A stretch of 64,000 nt of DNA, taken from Alkalibacter saccharofermentans DSM 14828 (GTDB lineage Bacteria; Bacillota; Clostridia; Eubacteriales; Alkalibacteraceae). The translations under genes and the position numbers were made by a program. Location: assembly GCF_900128885.1 (NCBI RefSeq), contig NZ_FQTU01000001.1, positions 62,001 through 126,000 of the forward strand. The letters run 5' to 3'. This document shows, one piece after another, positions 1-7,662 of this stretch; position 1 is the first letter of the stretch; each line of letters begins with the position of its first letter. The notes beneath the pieces are model-generated. The model was not told the DNA's origin. It ran no database searches and saw only the letters and a list, made by a program, of their open reading frames with translations.

Positions 1-222
1 AACGAAAAAGCACTCATAGGAAAAAAAGGTTGTACTGTTTCCTTGGTTCCACTGAGTGAAAGCGTAAAAAAAATAACCCTTCATGGGTTTTATTATCAAC
101 TGAACAATCAGGATTTGGATATGGGTTCCTCCAGGGGAATCAGCAATGTAGTGACGGACAATAAAGCGAAAATTGAATTTGAGCAAGGCGTGTTGCTGTT
201 GGTTTATTCGGAAGGGGATTAA
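1..222 (+). CDS. thiN: Thiamine pyrophosphokinase, C-terminal end (partial)
   Basis: The open frame enters from the left edge and stops at TAA 220-222, so only the last 73 residues are present. The segment KKGCTVSLVPLSESV, then a glycine-containing strand (TLHGFYYQL), a DMGSSRGISN motif and the ending GVLLLVYSEGD match the thiamin-binding C-terminal domain of thiamine diphosphokinase, which transfers pyrophosphate from ATP to thiamine to make TPP. In Firmicutes thiN commonly sits just before rpmB, which fits here. The catalytic N-terminal domain lies outside the window. The family call rests on this short C-terminal piece plus context. Confidence 0.8.
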   Translation, partial: NEKALIGKKGCTVSLVPLSESVKKITLHGFYYQLNNQDLDMGSSRGISNVVTDNKAKIEFEQGVLLLVYSEGD

Positions 223-244
223 CCTGAAAAACTCAGCAACCTTA

Positions 245-269
245 AAAGGGGATTTTTTAAATCCCCTTT
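245..269. terminator. Two-way intrinsic terminator between thiN and rpmB
   Basis: A perfect 11-bp stem AAAGGGGATTT / AAATCCCCTTT with a TTT loop lies between the convergent ends of thiN (stop at 222) and rpmB (stop at 274). The A and T runs on the two arms supply a U tract in both directions. Confidence 0.85.
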
Positions 270-273
270 GTGC

Positions 274-465
274 TTAAAGTGCTCTTTCGACTTTGTTGCT
301 TCTTAAGCATCTAGTGCAAACGGAAATTCTCTTCGGAGAACCGTCTACCATGGCTCTGACTTTCTGCAAATTCGGAAGCCATACTCTTTTAGTATGTCTT
401 ACGGAGTGACTTATCTGATTTCCAGAAACGGAACCTTTTCCACAAACTTCGCATACTCTTGACAT
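274..465 (-). CDS. rpmB: 50S ribosomal protein L28
   Basis: A 63-residue basic protein with the L28 layout: CEVCGKG near residues 5-11, the central SHSVRHTKRVWLPN segment and a C-terminal CTRCLRS. The two CxxC pairs make this the zinc-ribbon form of L28. It binds 23S rRNA in the large subunit. The ATG is preceded by AAGGAGGG on the minus strand. It is transcribed alone and leftward, away from yloU, as in many Firmicutes. Having the four-cysteine form means that a zinc-free paralogue could exist elsewhere, but none is visible here. Confidence 0.95.
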   Translation of the reverse strand: MSRVCEVCGKGSVSGNQISHSVRHTKRVWLPNLQKVRAMVDGSPKRISVCTRCLRSNKVERAL

Positions 466-502
466 TTACAACCCTCCTTAGCTATAATTGCATAGCATTA
501 GC

Positions 503-531
503 ATTATAGCATAATTCAATATGCAGTTCAA
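503..531 (-). promoter_or_regulatory. Sigma-A promoter of rpmB
   Basis: On the minus strand TTGAAC (526-531) and TATAAT (503-508) are separated by exactly 17 nt and point at rpmB. The -10 box forms one arm of an 8-bp inverted repeat, GCTATAAT (481-488) / ATTATAGC (503-510). Confidence 0.75.
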
Positions 532-600
532 GAATAACTTGAAAATCAGGAGCGCTTACAATTAAAAACATGCATTGGAGTCAAATGTTGTACTGATGAC

Positions 601-629
601 TTGAATTTAATAACGTGTTAAATTAGAAT
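601..629 (+). promoter_or_regulatory. Sigma-A promoter of the yloU-fakA-recG operon
   Basis: TTGAAT (601-606), a 17-nt spacer and TAGAAT (624-629) lie 31 nt upstream of the yloU ATG. This is the only good promoter match between rpmB and yloU on the plus strand. Confidence 0.75.
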
Positions 630-660
630 AATAACCAAGAGAATATGAGGAGGAATAATT

Positions 661-1011
661 ATGTCAGCGAAAATATACAATGAGTTCGGATATATCAATA
701 TTTCTGAGAATCTAATTGCCAATATTGCAGGACTGTCAGCTACTGAGTGCTACGGAGTAGTTGGTATGGCTTCAAAAAAGAGCACAGATGGAATCGTGCA
801 GCTTCTAAAAGGTGAAAATCTGAGTAAAGGCGTGAAGGTGACTCAAAAAGAGGGCAAGGTCAGCATAGACTTGTTCGTTATCATCGAATTCGGTGTCAAA
901 ATAAGCGTAGTGGCTGAAAATATTATCGAAAAAGTCAAATACAACGTGGAAAAACAGACAGGATTAAAAATAGAAAAAATAAATGTAATAGTAGAAAGCG
1001 TCAGGGTATGA
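661..1011 (+). CDS. yloU: Asp23/Gls24 family envelope stress protein YloU
   Basis: A 116-residue protein of the Asp23/Gls24 family (DUF322). Visible family features are the N-terminal GYINISENLIANIAG stretch, the CYGVVGMAS segment and the alternating strand/helix end that ends in NVIVESVRV. These proteins associate with the inner face of the membrane; their exact job is unresolved. It sits 22 nt before fakA, the constant Firmicutes pairing, which suggests a role near fatty-acid or envelope metabolism. A GGAGGAATAATT site precedes the ATG. First gene of the operon that runs to the coiled-coil protein at 5754. Confidence 0.9.
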   Translation: MSAKIYNEFGYINISENLIANIAGLSATECYGVVGMASKKSTDGIVQLLKGENLSKGVKVTQKEGKVSIDLFVIIEFGVKISVVAENIIEKVKYNVEKQTGLKIEKINVIVESVRV

Positions 1012-1033
1012 CAGCTTGAGGAGGTAATTCGGG

Positions 1034-2656
1034 ATGGGAATACAAACGATAGACGGAGCTTTACTGAAAAAAATGTTGAAGGAAGCGGCCTTAAACCTTG
1101 ATGCCAATAAAAAGACAGTAGACGATTTAAATGTCTTTCCCGTGCCAGATGGGGATACAGGAACAAACATGTCACTAACCATGCAATACGCTGTCAGAGA
1201 GATAGATAACATTGCTGATGGGACCGTGTCAGAAGTAAGCGCTTCAACTTCAAGCGGAGCTTTGATGGGAGCAAGGGGAAACTCCGGGGTAATACTATCC
1301 CAGTTGTTAAGAGGCTTTGCTAAGGGATGCAAAGGGCTCAAGGAGCTTGATATTCAAAATGCAGCACAAGCTTTGCAATATGCATCTGACATGGCATATA
1401 AGGCAGTTATGAAACCTACAGAGGGAACGATTTTGACTGTGGCGAGAGGAATGGCTGAATTTGCCATGTCAAATAATGAGAGCTATATCGATATGGAGAG
1501 CTTTTTGACAGATGTGATAAAGGAAGGCAAAATCATTTTGGACAAAACGCCTGACATGCTTAAGGTATTAAAGGATGCAGGAGTCGTCGACGCCGGAGGG
1601 ATGGGTCTTTTATTTATCATGGAGGGAGCTTTAAACGCTCTTACTGGCAAAGAGTCAACGTATCAACAGCCCGAAATTGAATGGGATAAGCCCGTTGAGG
1701 ACAGGATCGAGTCCTATGAGAATATAACATTTGGTTATTGCACGGAATTTATAATAATAGGTAATAATGACGAAACTGTCAGAGATCAATTGGCGGTAAA
1801 ATTCAATAAGCTTGGCGATTCAATAATAGTAGTAGGAGATGAAGAAAAGATAAAAGTACATCTTCATACGGATAATCCCGACAAAGCTATGGGACTGGCT
1901 CTTGAAATCGGCTCTCTTACCCGCATAAAAATCGAAAACATGCGTGAGCAGGTTCAAAACAGAACTGTGGAAAAGACCACTGCAAAAAGTGTCAAGCCAA
2001 AAAAATACGGAGTGATAGCAGTTGCTTCAGGTGAAGGAATGAAAAGGATCTTTGAAGATTTGGGAGCTGACGAAGTGATTCTTGGGGGACAGACGATGAA
2101 TCCAAGCACACAAGCTTTCATAGAAAAAATCGATCATATAAACGCAGAGAATATAATAATTCTACCTAACAACAGCAACATCATACTTGCTGCAAATCAG
2201 TCCAAGCAAATAAGCAAGAAAAATGTGGTGGTGATACCTACGAAAACCATACCCCAGGGAATCACAGCGCTTTTAGAATTCAATCCGGAGCTTCAGCCAC
2301 AGGATAATCAGGATCTTATGGAGGAAGCGGCTGGGGAAGTCAAGACCGGACAGGTGACCTTTGCCGTTCGAGATACCAGCTTTAAAGGAAGGGATATAAA
2401 AAAAGGGGATATAATAGGTATATCAGAAGGAGAAATCGTTTGTGTCGGTAACAACCCTGAAGAAGTCTGCGATGAACTCTTGAAAAGCATGATTGACGAA
2501 TATAGCGAGTTGATATCGGTTTATTATGGAGAGGATGTTAAAAAAGAATCTGCTGAAGATTTTATTTCTTCTTTAGAAAGCTCGTATGACCAAATGGACG
2601 TAGAGCTGCATTGGGGAGGCCAGCCCCTTTACTATTATGTGATTTCAGTAGAATAG
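1034..2656 (+). CDS. fakA: Fatty acid kinase, ATP-binding subunit FakA (YloV)
   Basis: 540 residues. The N-terminal DAK2 (DhaL-like) kinase domain, about residues 1-200, carries PDGDTGTN at 38-45, whose aspartates bind Mg-ATP, and GARGNSGVILSQ. A middle domain and a DegV-like C-terminal half follow, the standard YloV length and order. FakA phosphorylates fatty acids held by a separate FakB protein; the acyl phosphate feeds PlsX/PlsY phospholipid synthesis, and plsX is present in this window at 9685. No fakB is nearby. The ATG follows GGAGGTAATTCGGG. Confidence 0.93.
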   Translation: MGIQTIDGALLKKMLKEAALNLDANKKTVDDLNVFPVPDGDTGTNMSLTMQYAVREIDNIADGTVSEVSASTSSGALMGARGNSGVILSQLLRGFAKGCKGLKELDIQNAAQALQYASDMAYKAVMKPTEGTILTVARGMAEFAMSNNESYIDMESFLTDVIKEGKIILDKTPDMLKVLKDAGVVDAGGMGLLFIMEGALNALTGKESTYQQPEIEWDKPVEDRIESYENITFGYCTEFIIIGNNDETVRDQLAVKFNKLGDSIIVVGDEEKIKVHLHTDNPDKAMGLALEIGSLTRIKIENMREQVQNRTVEKTTAKSVKPKKYGVIAVASGEGMKRIFEDLGADEVILGGQTMNPSTQAFIEKIDHINAENIIILPNNSNIILAANQSKQISKKNVVVIPTKTIPQGITALLEFNPELQPQDNQDLMEEAAGEVKTGQVTFAVRDTSFKGRDIKKGDIIGISEGEIVCVGNNPEEVCDELLKSMIDEYSELISVYYGEDVKKESAEDFISSLESSYDQMDVELHWGGQPLYYYVISVE

Positions 2657-2668
2657 AGATTACAGGCT

Positions 2669-4696
2669 ATGAACAGATATGAAACAATCAGACGAATCAA
2701 GGGTATCGGTGAAAAAAAGGAAACCCTTTACCACAGGCTCGGAATTTTCAATATAAACGATCTGCTTTATTATTATCCTTGGGATTATGAAAGCAGAGAA
2801 GTAATCGATTCTTTAGACGAAGTAATCCCGGGAGATAAGTGGGTAGTCAAAGGCACGCTCATGGACTCCGGAATAGTAAAAAGAATTCGAGGAAATTTGT
2901 CAATAACCCGTTTTTCGTGTAAAGGGGAAGCGGGTGTTTTTGACGTTGCATGGTTCAACATTCCCTACTTAAAGAACACCCTCAGGAAAAACTCGACCTA
3001 CTATTTTTATGGGAAGATACAAAAAAAGTTTGGAAGATATGTACTGGAAAACCCTGAATTCAAACACGAAAAAGAGGGGCAGAACAATAGGGAAATTCTT
3101 CCGAAGTATTCTCTGACCAAGGGTTTGACACAAAAAGATCTTAGAAAAGCGGTGGCTGATGTCTTAGATCAAAAGCTTGAAGTGGAGGAATATCTGGAAG
3201 ACAGCCTTTTGCGGGAGCACGATCTTCTTGGAAAGGGAGATGCAATCTATAAAATCCACAGACCCAAATCAAAGGATGAAGTAATTGGCGCAAGAAGACG
3301 GCTGGTGATAGACGAGCTCGTGGAGATTCAAGCGGGGTTTAAATATTTTAAAAGCCTGAACAAAACAAAAATCAGGCTGAACGTTGACCGGGAAGATGAA
3401 GGGAAGATCGAAGCCCTCAAGTCAAGCCTGCCTTTTGTGTTGACTAAGGGTCAGCAGGAGGTCGTAGGTACTATTTTAGATGACCTAAAGAAACGGAAAA
3501 GAATGAATAGGTTAATTCAGGGGGATGTGGGTAGCGGAAAGACAGTGGTTGCTGCGTTGGCTCAGTATATCTTTTTTTTAAAAGGTTACCAATCAGTGAT
3601 TATGGCTCCCACGGAAATACTTGCAAGACAGCATGAAAAGACGATTAAGGCGTTTTTAGAGCCTTTTGGCATAAAGGTGGCGCTCGTCGTTGGAGGCATG
3701 AAAAAAAACGATAGAAAAGCCGTTTTAGAAGGGCTTAAGGATGGGACATGCCATTTGGCTATAGGCACTCATGCGATAATTCAATCGGATACGGAGTTTT
3801 TTAACCTGGGTCTTGTGATAACCGACGAACAGCATCGCTTCGGCGTTGAACAAAGATCTAAGCTTATGAAAAAAGGTTCCTCGCCTCATGTTCTCGTAAT
3901 GAGCGCTACTCCGATTCCCAGGACTATATCCCATGCACTATACGGAGATTTGGACGTATCGACAATAAATACAATGCCAAAGGGAAGAAAGGCCATTAGG
4001 ACTCATTGCATCAAAAAATCCAGGCTTAAAAAAGTTTACGGATTCATCTTGGAGGAAATACAAAAGAAAAGGCAAGCCTTTATAGTTTGTCCAGAGATTG
4101 AACAAGGAGAAAATGAGAACGTATCGGCAAGCGAGTTATACAAAGATTTAATCGATTCGGTATTTTCCGAAACCAAAGTTGCTTTGGTCCATGGAAAGAT
4201 GAGAGCAGATAAAAAAGAAGAGACCATGGGTAAGTTTTCAAGAGGAGAAATTGACGTATTGGTATCAACTACAGTCGTTGAGGTGGGCATAGACGTACCC
4301 AATGCCACTGTCATGCTGATCATGGATGCGGACAGATTCGGTCTTGCCACGCTGCACCAGTTAAGGGGACGAGTGGGTAGAGGATCTTATGAGTCGTGGT
4401 GCATATTAGCGACGGACACATCAAATGAAAAATCTTTGGAGAGGTTGAGAGTTCTAGAAACCAGCAATGACGGCTTTGAAATAGCTCAAAGAGACTTCGA
4501 ATTGAGAGGTCCCGGAGATTATTTCGGATTCAAGCAGCATGGACTTCCCGAGTTTAAGCTTACGGATTTGTCAAGAGATGAAAAAGAGATAGAAACTGCA
4601 AAAAAAATACTGGATACATTGGTGGACAACAACAAAACAGAAACCATTGAAAAGATTATCCAAAGCTTCAAGAAAAAGATAGACAATATAGACTAA
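2669..4696 (+). CDS. recG: ATP-dependent DNA helicase RecG
   Basis: 675 residues, the usual RecG length. The N-terminal wedge/OB region includes YYYPWDYESR; the superfamily 2 helicase core shows Walker A GDVGSGKT near residue 285, the DEQHRFGVEQR box (motif II) near 385, SATPIPRT (motif III), then VEVGIDVPNATVM and the QLRGRVGRG motif VI, followed by the RecG-specific C-terminal end. It regresses stalled forks and branch-migrates Holliday junctions. It starts 12 nt after fakA with only a weak ribosome-binding site (ACAGG), suggesting translational coupling. Confidence 0.97.
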   Translation: MNRYETIRRIKGIGEKKETLYHRLGIFNINDLLYYYPWDYESREVIDSLDEVIPGDKWVVKGTLMDSGIVKRIRGNLSITRFSCKGEAGVFDVAWFNIPYLKNTLRKNSTYYFYGKIQKKFGRYVLENPEFKHEKEGQNNREILPKYSLTKGLTQKDLRKAVADVLDQKLEVEEYLEDSLLREHDLLGKGDAIYKIHRPKSKDEVIGARRRLVIDELVEIQAGFKYFKSLNKTKIRLNVDREDEGKIEALKSSLPFVLTKGQQEVVGTILDDLKKRKRMNRLIQGDVGSGKTVVAALAQYIFFLKGYQSVIMAPTEILARQHEKTIKAFLEPFGIKVALVVGGMKKNDRKAVLEGLKDGTCHLAIGTHAIIQSDTEFFNLGLVITDEQHRFGVEQRSKLMKKGSSPHVLVMSATPIPRTISHALYGDLDVSTINTMPKGRKAIRTHCIKKSRLKKVYGFILEEIQKKRQAFIVCPEIEQGENENVSASELYKDLIDSVFSETKVALVHGKMRADKKEETMGKFSRGEIDVLVSTTVVEVGIDVPNATVMLIMDADRFGLATLHQLRGRVGRGSYESWCILATDTSNEKSLERLRVLETSNDGFEIAQRDFELRGPGDYFGFKQHGLPEFKLTDLSRDEKEIETAKKILDTLVDNNKTETIEKIIQSFKKKIDNID

Positions 4697-4709
4697 CCAA
4701 GGAGGGTTT

Positions 4710-5273
4710 ATGAGAATAATAAGCGGATCAGCCAGAGGTAAAAAGCTGTTTTCTCCAAAAGACGATTCTATAAGACCTACTACTGATAGAATCAAGGAAT
4801 CCATCTTTAATATAATCAATCAAAAGGTTTATGAATGTGTTTTCGTCGACCTGTTTGCGGGAAGTGGATCTATGGGACTGGAAGCATTAAGCAGAGGGGC
4901 GGAAAAAGTTTATTTTTGTGATAAAGACAGCGAAAGCATTGATTTGGCAAAAAAAAATCTCAACCACACAAATCTGGATCAAAGCAGGTGTGAATTTATA
5001 AACATGGATTACCGAAAATCATTGGAATCCCTTGGCAGAAAAGGTGTGAAAGCCGATGTGATTTTTTTGGATCCTCCCTACGATATTGAAGGATTGGAAG
5101 AAATCATAAACAAGATCCAATCTCTCGAATTGCTTGGTCTTGGAGGGATTTTGATCCTGGAACATGATATAAATCGCAATATTGACAAAAATATGATAAA
5201 ATACAAATGGAAGAGCAAGAAAAAATACGGAAATACGGGCATTGAAATCTTTAGAAATCAGGTGGTTGAATGA
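4710..5273 (+). CDS. rsmD: 16S rRNA (guanine(966)-N2)-methyltransferase RsmD
   Basis: 187-residue class I SAM methyltransferase. It shows the RsmD N-terminus SARGKKLFSP plus RPTTDRIKESIFNI, SAM motif I VDLFAGSGSMGLEAL, the acidic CDKD loop that binds the ribose, and the catalytic DPPYD motif near residue 122. It methylates G966 (E. coli numbering) of 16S rRNA. AAGGAGGG precedes the ATG. The stop overlaps the next start (ATGA), the usual rsmD-coaD coupling. Confidence 0.95.
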   Translation: MRIISGSARGKKLFSPKDDSIRPTTDRIKESIFNIINQKVYECVFVDLFAGSGSMGLEALSRGAEKVYFCDKDSESIDLAKKNLNHTNLDQSRCEFINMDYRKSLESLGRKGVKADVIFLDPPYDIEGLEEIINKIQSLELLGLGGILILEHDINRNIDKNMIKYKWKSKKKYGNTGIEIFRNQVVE

Positions 5274-5779
5274 GAATAGCGGTATACCCGGGAAGCTTTG
5301 ATCCCATGACAAAAGGACATCTGGATATAATTGAGAGAGGCTCAAAAATGTTTGACAAACTGGTGGTGGCAATACTGGTGAATTCATCGAAGACGCCGTG
5401 CTTTACGACACTGGAGCGGATGGAGATGATAGAAGAATCGGTCAAACACCTCGATAATGTCCAGGTCGAGCATTTCGAAGGACTGCTTGTGCACTATATG
5501 GAAAAAAACAACTATAAGTACGTATTGAGAGGGCTTAGGGCTTTGGCAGATTTTGAAAATGAATTTCAGATGGCTTCAATGAATAAAAAGCTCTATCCCG
5601 AAATTGAAGTAGTGATATTGATGACAAATATCAAGTATTCCTTTATCAGCTCCACGCTGATTAGGGAAATAATAAAATTTGGCGGAGATCTGAAGGATAT
5701 GGTTCCAGAGTTGGTTTATAAGAAGATCGATCAAAAATACGGGAGGGTAAACGATGAAGATAATAGCGCTGTTAAATGA
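5270..5779 (+). CDS. coaD: Pantetheine-phosphate adenylyltransferase (PPAT)
   Basis: 169 residues. The nucleotidyltransferase signature YPGSFDPMTKGHLDII (residues 4-19, T/HxGH type) and the C-terminal SFISSTLIREI motif identify PPAT, which joins ATP and phosphopantetheine to dephospho-CoA, the penultimate CoA step. The protein is slightly longer than the usual ~160 because of an acidic tail (NDEDNSAVK) that overlaps the next gene by 26 nt. Start ATG overlaps the rsmD stop. Confidence 0.96.
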   Translation: MRIAVYPGSFDPMTKGHLDIIERGSKMFDKLVVAILVNSSKTPCFTTLERMEMIEESVKHLDNVQVEHFEGLLVHYMEKNNYKYVLRGLRALADFENEFQMASMNKKLYPEIEVVILMTNIKYSFISSTLIREIIKFGGDLKDMVPELVYKKIDQKYGRVNDEDNSAVK

Positions 5780-6197
5780 GCTTGAGAGCATTCTCCATGA
5801 AGGCACCCATGTGCCGTTTTCATCAAGAGTCATGGTCAATACCGAGGAGGCCTTGGAAATCATTCAGGAGATAATGCATTCCCTTCCGGACGAGATCAAG
5901 CAGGCTCAATGGATCAAGGAAGAACGAAAAAAAATACTCCTTGAAGCTCAAAAGGAATCGGAAAAAATATTGAACGATGCTGAATCAAAAATAAGATCAA
6001 TGGTAGATGAAAACCAAATCACCCAGTCTGCATATTTGGAGGCACAGGAGATAAGGAAAAAAGCTGAAGAGATCTCCAGGGAAATCAGAAAATCCACAAA
6101 CGATTATGCCGATTCAATTCTGAAAAACCTTCAGATGCAAATCAAGGAATTATCCGAAACCATTGAAGACAACAGAAAACAACTAAAAGGCAAATGA
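5754..6197 (+). CDS. Conserved coiled-coil protein of unknown function
   Basis: 147 residues, strongly charged, with no membrane segment or catalytic motif I can recognise. Residues 1-45 contain a short conserved-looking region (LLNELESILHEG, then NTEEALEIIQEIMHSLPDEI); the rest is rich in K, E and heptad-like spacing and should form one long coiled coil, resembling the stalk region of ATP-synthase E/H or b subunits, which is why relatives are often labelled 'ATPase'. That label is not supported by a nucleotide-binding motif. GGGAGGG precedes the ATG, which lies inside the end of coaD. Downstream comes a strong terminator, so it is the last gene of the operon. Confidence 0.75.
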   Translation: MKIIALLNELESILHEGTHVPFSSRVMVNTEEALEIIQEIMHSLPDEIKQAQWIKEERKKILLEAQKESEKILNDAESKIRSMVDENQITQSAYLEAQEIRKKAEEISREIRKSTNDYADSILKNLQMQIKELSETIEDNRKQLKGK

Positions 6198-6226
6198 AAA
6201 AGAGCTTGCGCTCTATTTCATTTGCC
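6189..6226. terminator. Long two-way terminator between the coiled-coil gene and tmcAL
   Basis: A near-perfect 17-bp hairpin (GGCAAATGAAA then AGAGC, one A/A mismatch, TTGC loop) spans the stop codon of the upstream gene (6195-6197) and ends 2 nt short of the tmcAL stop. It separates convergent genes and can work in both directions, although the U tracts are modest. Confidence 0.75.
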
Positions 6227-6227
6227 T

Positions 6228-7469
6228 TTATTCGTTGACGTATATGGGTTTTTTTAAATAATCAGAACCGATTTTTTGGGGATTGGTCTTTAAAAAATAA
6301 ATGTCTGATGCAGCAAGGTCTTTTTTCAGACATCTGACCTGGTTTGGTTTCAGTTTTTTTTGTGATCTTCCCAGATTGTCAAGAATCTTTATTTCAGAAT
6401 TGCCTTTAATCGCATTGATTATCTCGCGACCCTTTGTATTGAATGCCAAAAGTCTAAGATATGGGCTAAAGGACTTGTCCTTATAGAACAGCGCAGTGTC
6501 TTCATCGGTAAAATGCGTTGCCATATGGCAGAGTATTCGAGAAATCCTGGTTGATGGATATCGCTTTGAAGATACTTCCTCTACAAGCCCCGCGACAGTA
6601 GAAGAATTTTTCAGTGAGCTTACAAGCCTGTTTTCAAGCCCTTCTGTCACATCGGGATAGGCAGAAATTTCCCTGGGGGAAGATCTCAATATTTCTGAAG
6701 CTATGATGTCGAAATAATTTTCAAGGTTGTTGAAACCTTGTTTATGGCTATAGCTCTCTATTTCTTCATAAGTAACTTGAGGAACCAAAGGCTTTAAAAT
6801 TTCTCTCCACTGATCGTTTTGATTTATTATATTCCTAATATGGGTGGCGCTTGCTATGCCGTCTAGTGAAAAATCGCTGTGATATCCCACCTTGGTCCTT
6901 TCTATCGGGACTGGCTCTATATTGCTCTCTAGTCTGGATAGCCATTTAAGGTATTCAAGAGCCAGGATGTTGTTAGGCAGTCCTATCACTACGCTTTCTC
7001 CTACATTTGGGATGCAGAAATTCAAAGCCAGTTCTCTTGCCTTAGGGAAGGAAAGACCTGTTTGAAGATGTTTTCGAAGTTTGTCTTTGTAATACTCCGG
7101 CTCTTTGGCAATAATATCTGCGACCAAAGACAACTTTGATATGTCTGCAGATTCGCTGCCGAAGGCTAGACAGTTTACTGATTTGGTGTCATTTAAGGTT
7201 CTAATGGCGCCATAAGCAAATATTTCTGCACTTTGACAAGAGTATGCATAAGGAAGTTCAACTACAAGATCTATCCCGTTTTTTACGGCGGTCTCTGCCC
7301 GATTCCATTTATCTGTTAACGCAGGCTCTCCCCGCTGCAAAAAGCTGCCGCTCATAATTGCAATTGTATGGCTGCATCCGCTTGTTTCCTTTGATTTTTC
7401 CAAATGGTACAGATGGCCATTGTGGAAAGGGTTATATTCTGCTACTATCCCTAATATTTTCATAAGCAT
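6228..7469 (-). CDS. tmcAL: tRNA(Met) cytidine acetate ligase TmcAL (YlbM)
   Basis: 413 residues. The N-terminal nucleotidyltransferase signature GIVAEYNPFHNGHLYHL (HxGH), then MSGSFLQRGEPAL and DLVVELPYAYS, is the TmcAL pattern. The enzyme activates acetate with ATP and acetylates the wobble cytidine of elongator tRNA-Met. Its use of free acetate fits its position next to ackA, although they are divergent. ATG at 7469 is close behind GAGGT (4 nt); an in-frame ATG at 7463 with 10-nt spacing, giving MKILGIV, is equally possible. The 5' leader contains a perfect 11-bp inverted repeat (7482-7514). Confidence 0.92.
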   Translation of the reverse strand: MLMKILGIVAEYNPFHNGHLYHLEKSKETSGCSHTIAIMSGSFLQRGEPALTDKWNRAETAVKNGIDLVVELPYAYSCQSAEIFAYGAIRTLNDTKSVNCLAFGSESADISKLSLVADIIAKEPEYYKDKLRKHLQTGLSFPKARELALNFCIPNVGESVVIGLPNNILALEYLKWLSRLESNIEPVPIERTKVGYHSDFSLDGIASATHIRNIINQNDQWREILKPLVPQVTYEEIESYSHKQGFNNLENYFDIIASEILRSSPREISAYPDVTEGLENRLVSSLKNSSTVAGLVEEVSSKRYPSTRISRILCHMATHFTDEDTALFYKDKSFSPYLRLLAFNTKGREIINAIKGNSEIKILDNLGRSQKKLKPNQVRCLKKDLAASDIYFLKTNPQKIGSDYLKKPIYVNE

Positions 7470-7481
7470 GATGACCTCACT

Positions 7482-7514
7482 TTTAATATTGTTACTTTAT
7501 GATACAATATTAAA
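7482..7514. repeat. Perfect 11-bp inverted repeat upstream of tmcAL
   Basis: TTTAATATTGT (7482-7492), 11 nt, then ACAATATTAAA (7504-7514). It lies 13 nt upstream of the tmcAL start in the divergent tmcAL/ackA region. Symmetry and spacing suit a dimeric regulator spanning two helical turns; I do not recognise the motif. Confidence 0.7.
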
Positions 7515-7662
7515 GAAAGAATGAAAAACAAATTTCAGAATAAAACTGAATTTATGCTCAAAGACTTAAAAAACATGGTATGTTATAGTGTTTTTTTGTA
7601 AACAACCTGTTGCATGTATGTTAAAATGATACTGAACAATATTTATGATAGGAGATGTTTTG

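Noticed and set aside
7591..7640. CcpA cre site or clear sigma-A promoter before ackA
   Set aside because: TTGTAA and TAAAAT are 20 nt apart, and no sequence fits the cre consensus well.
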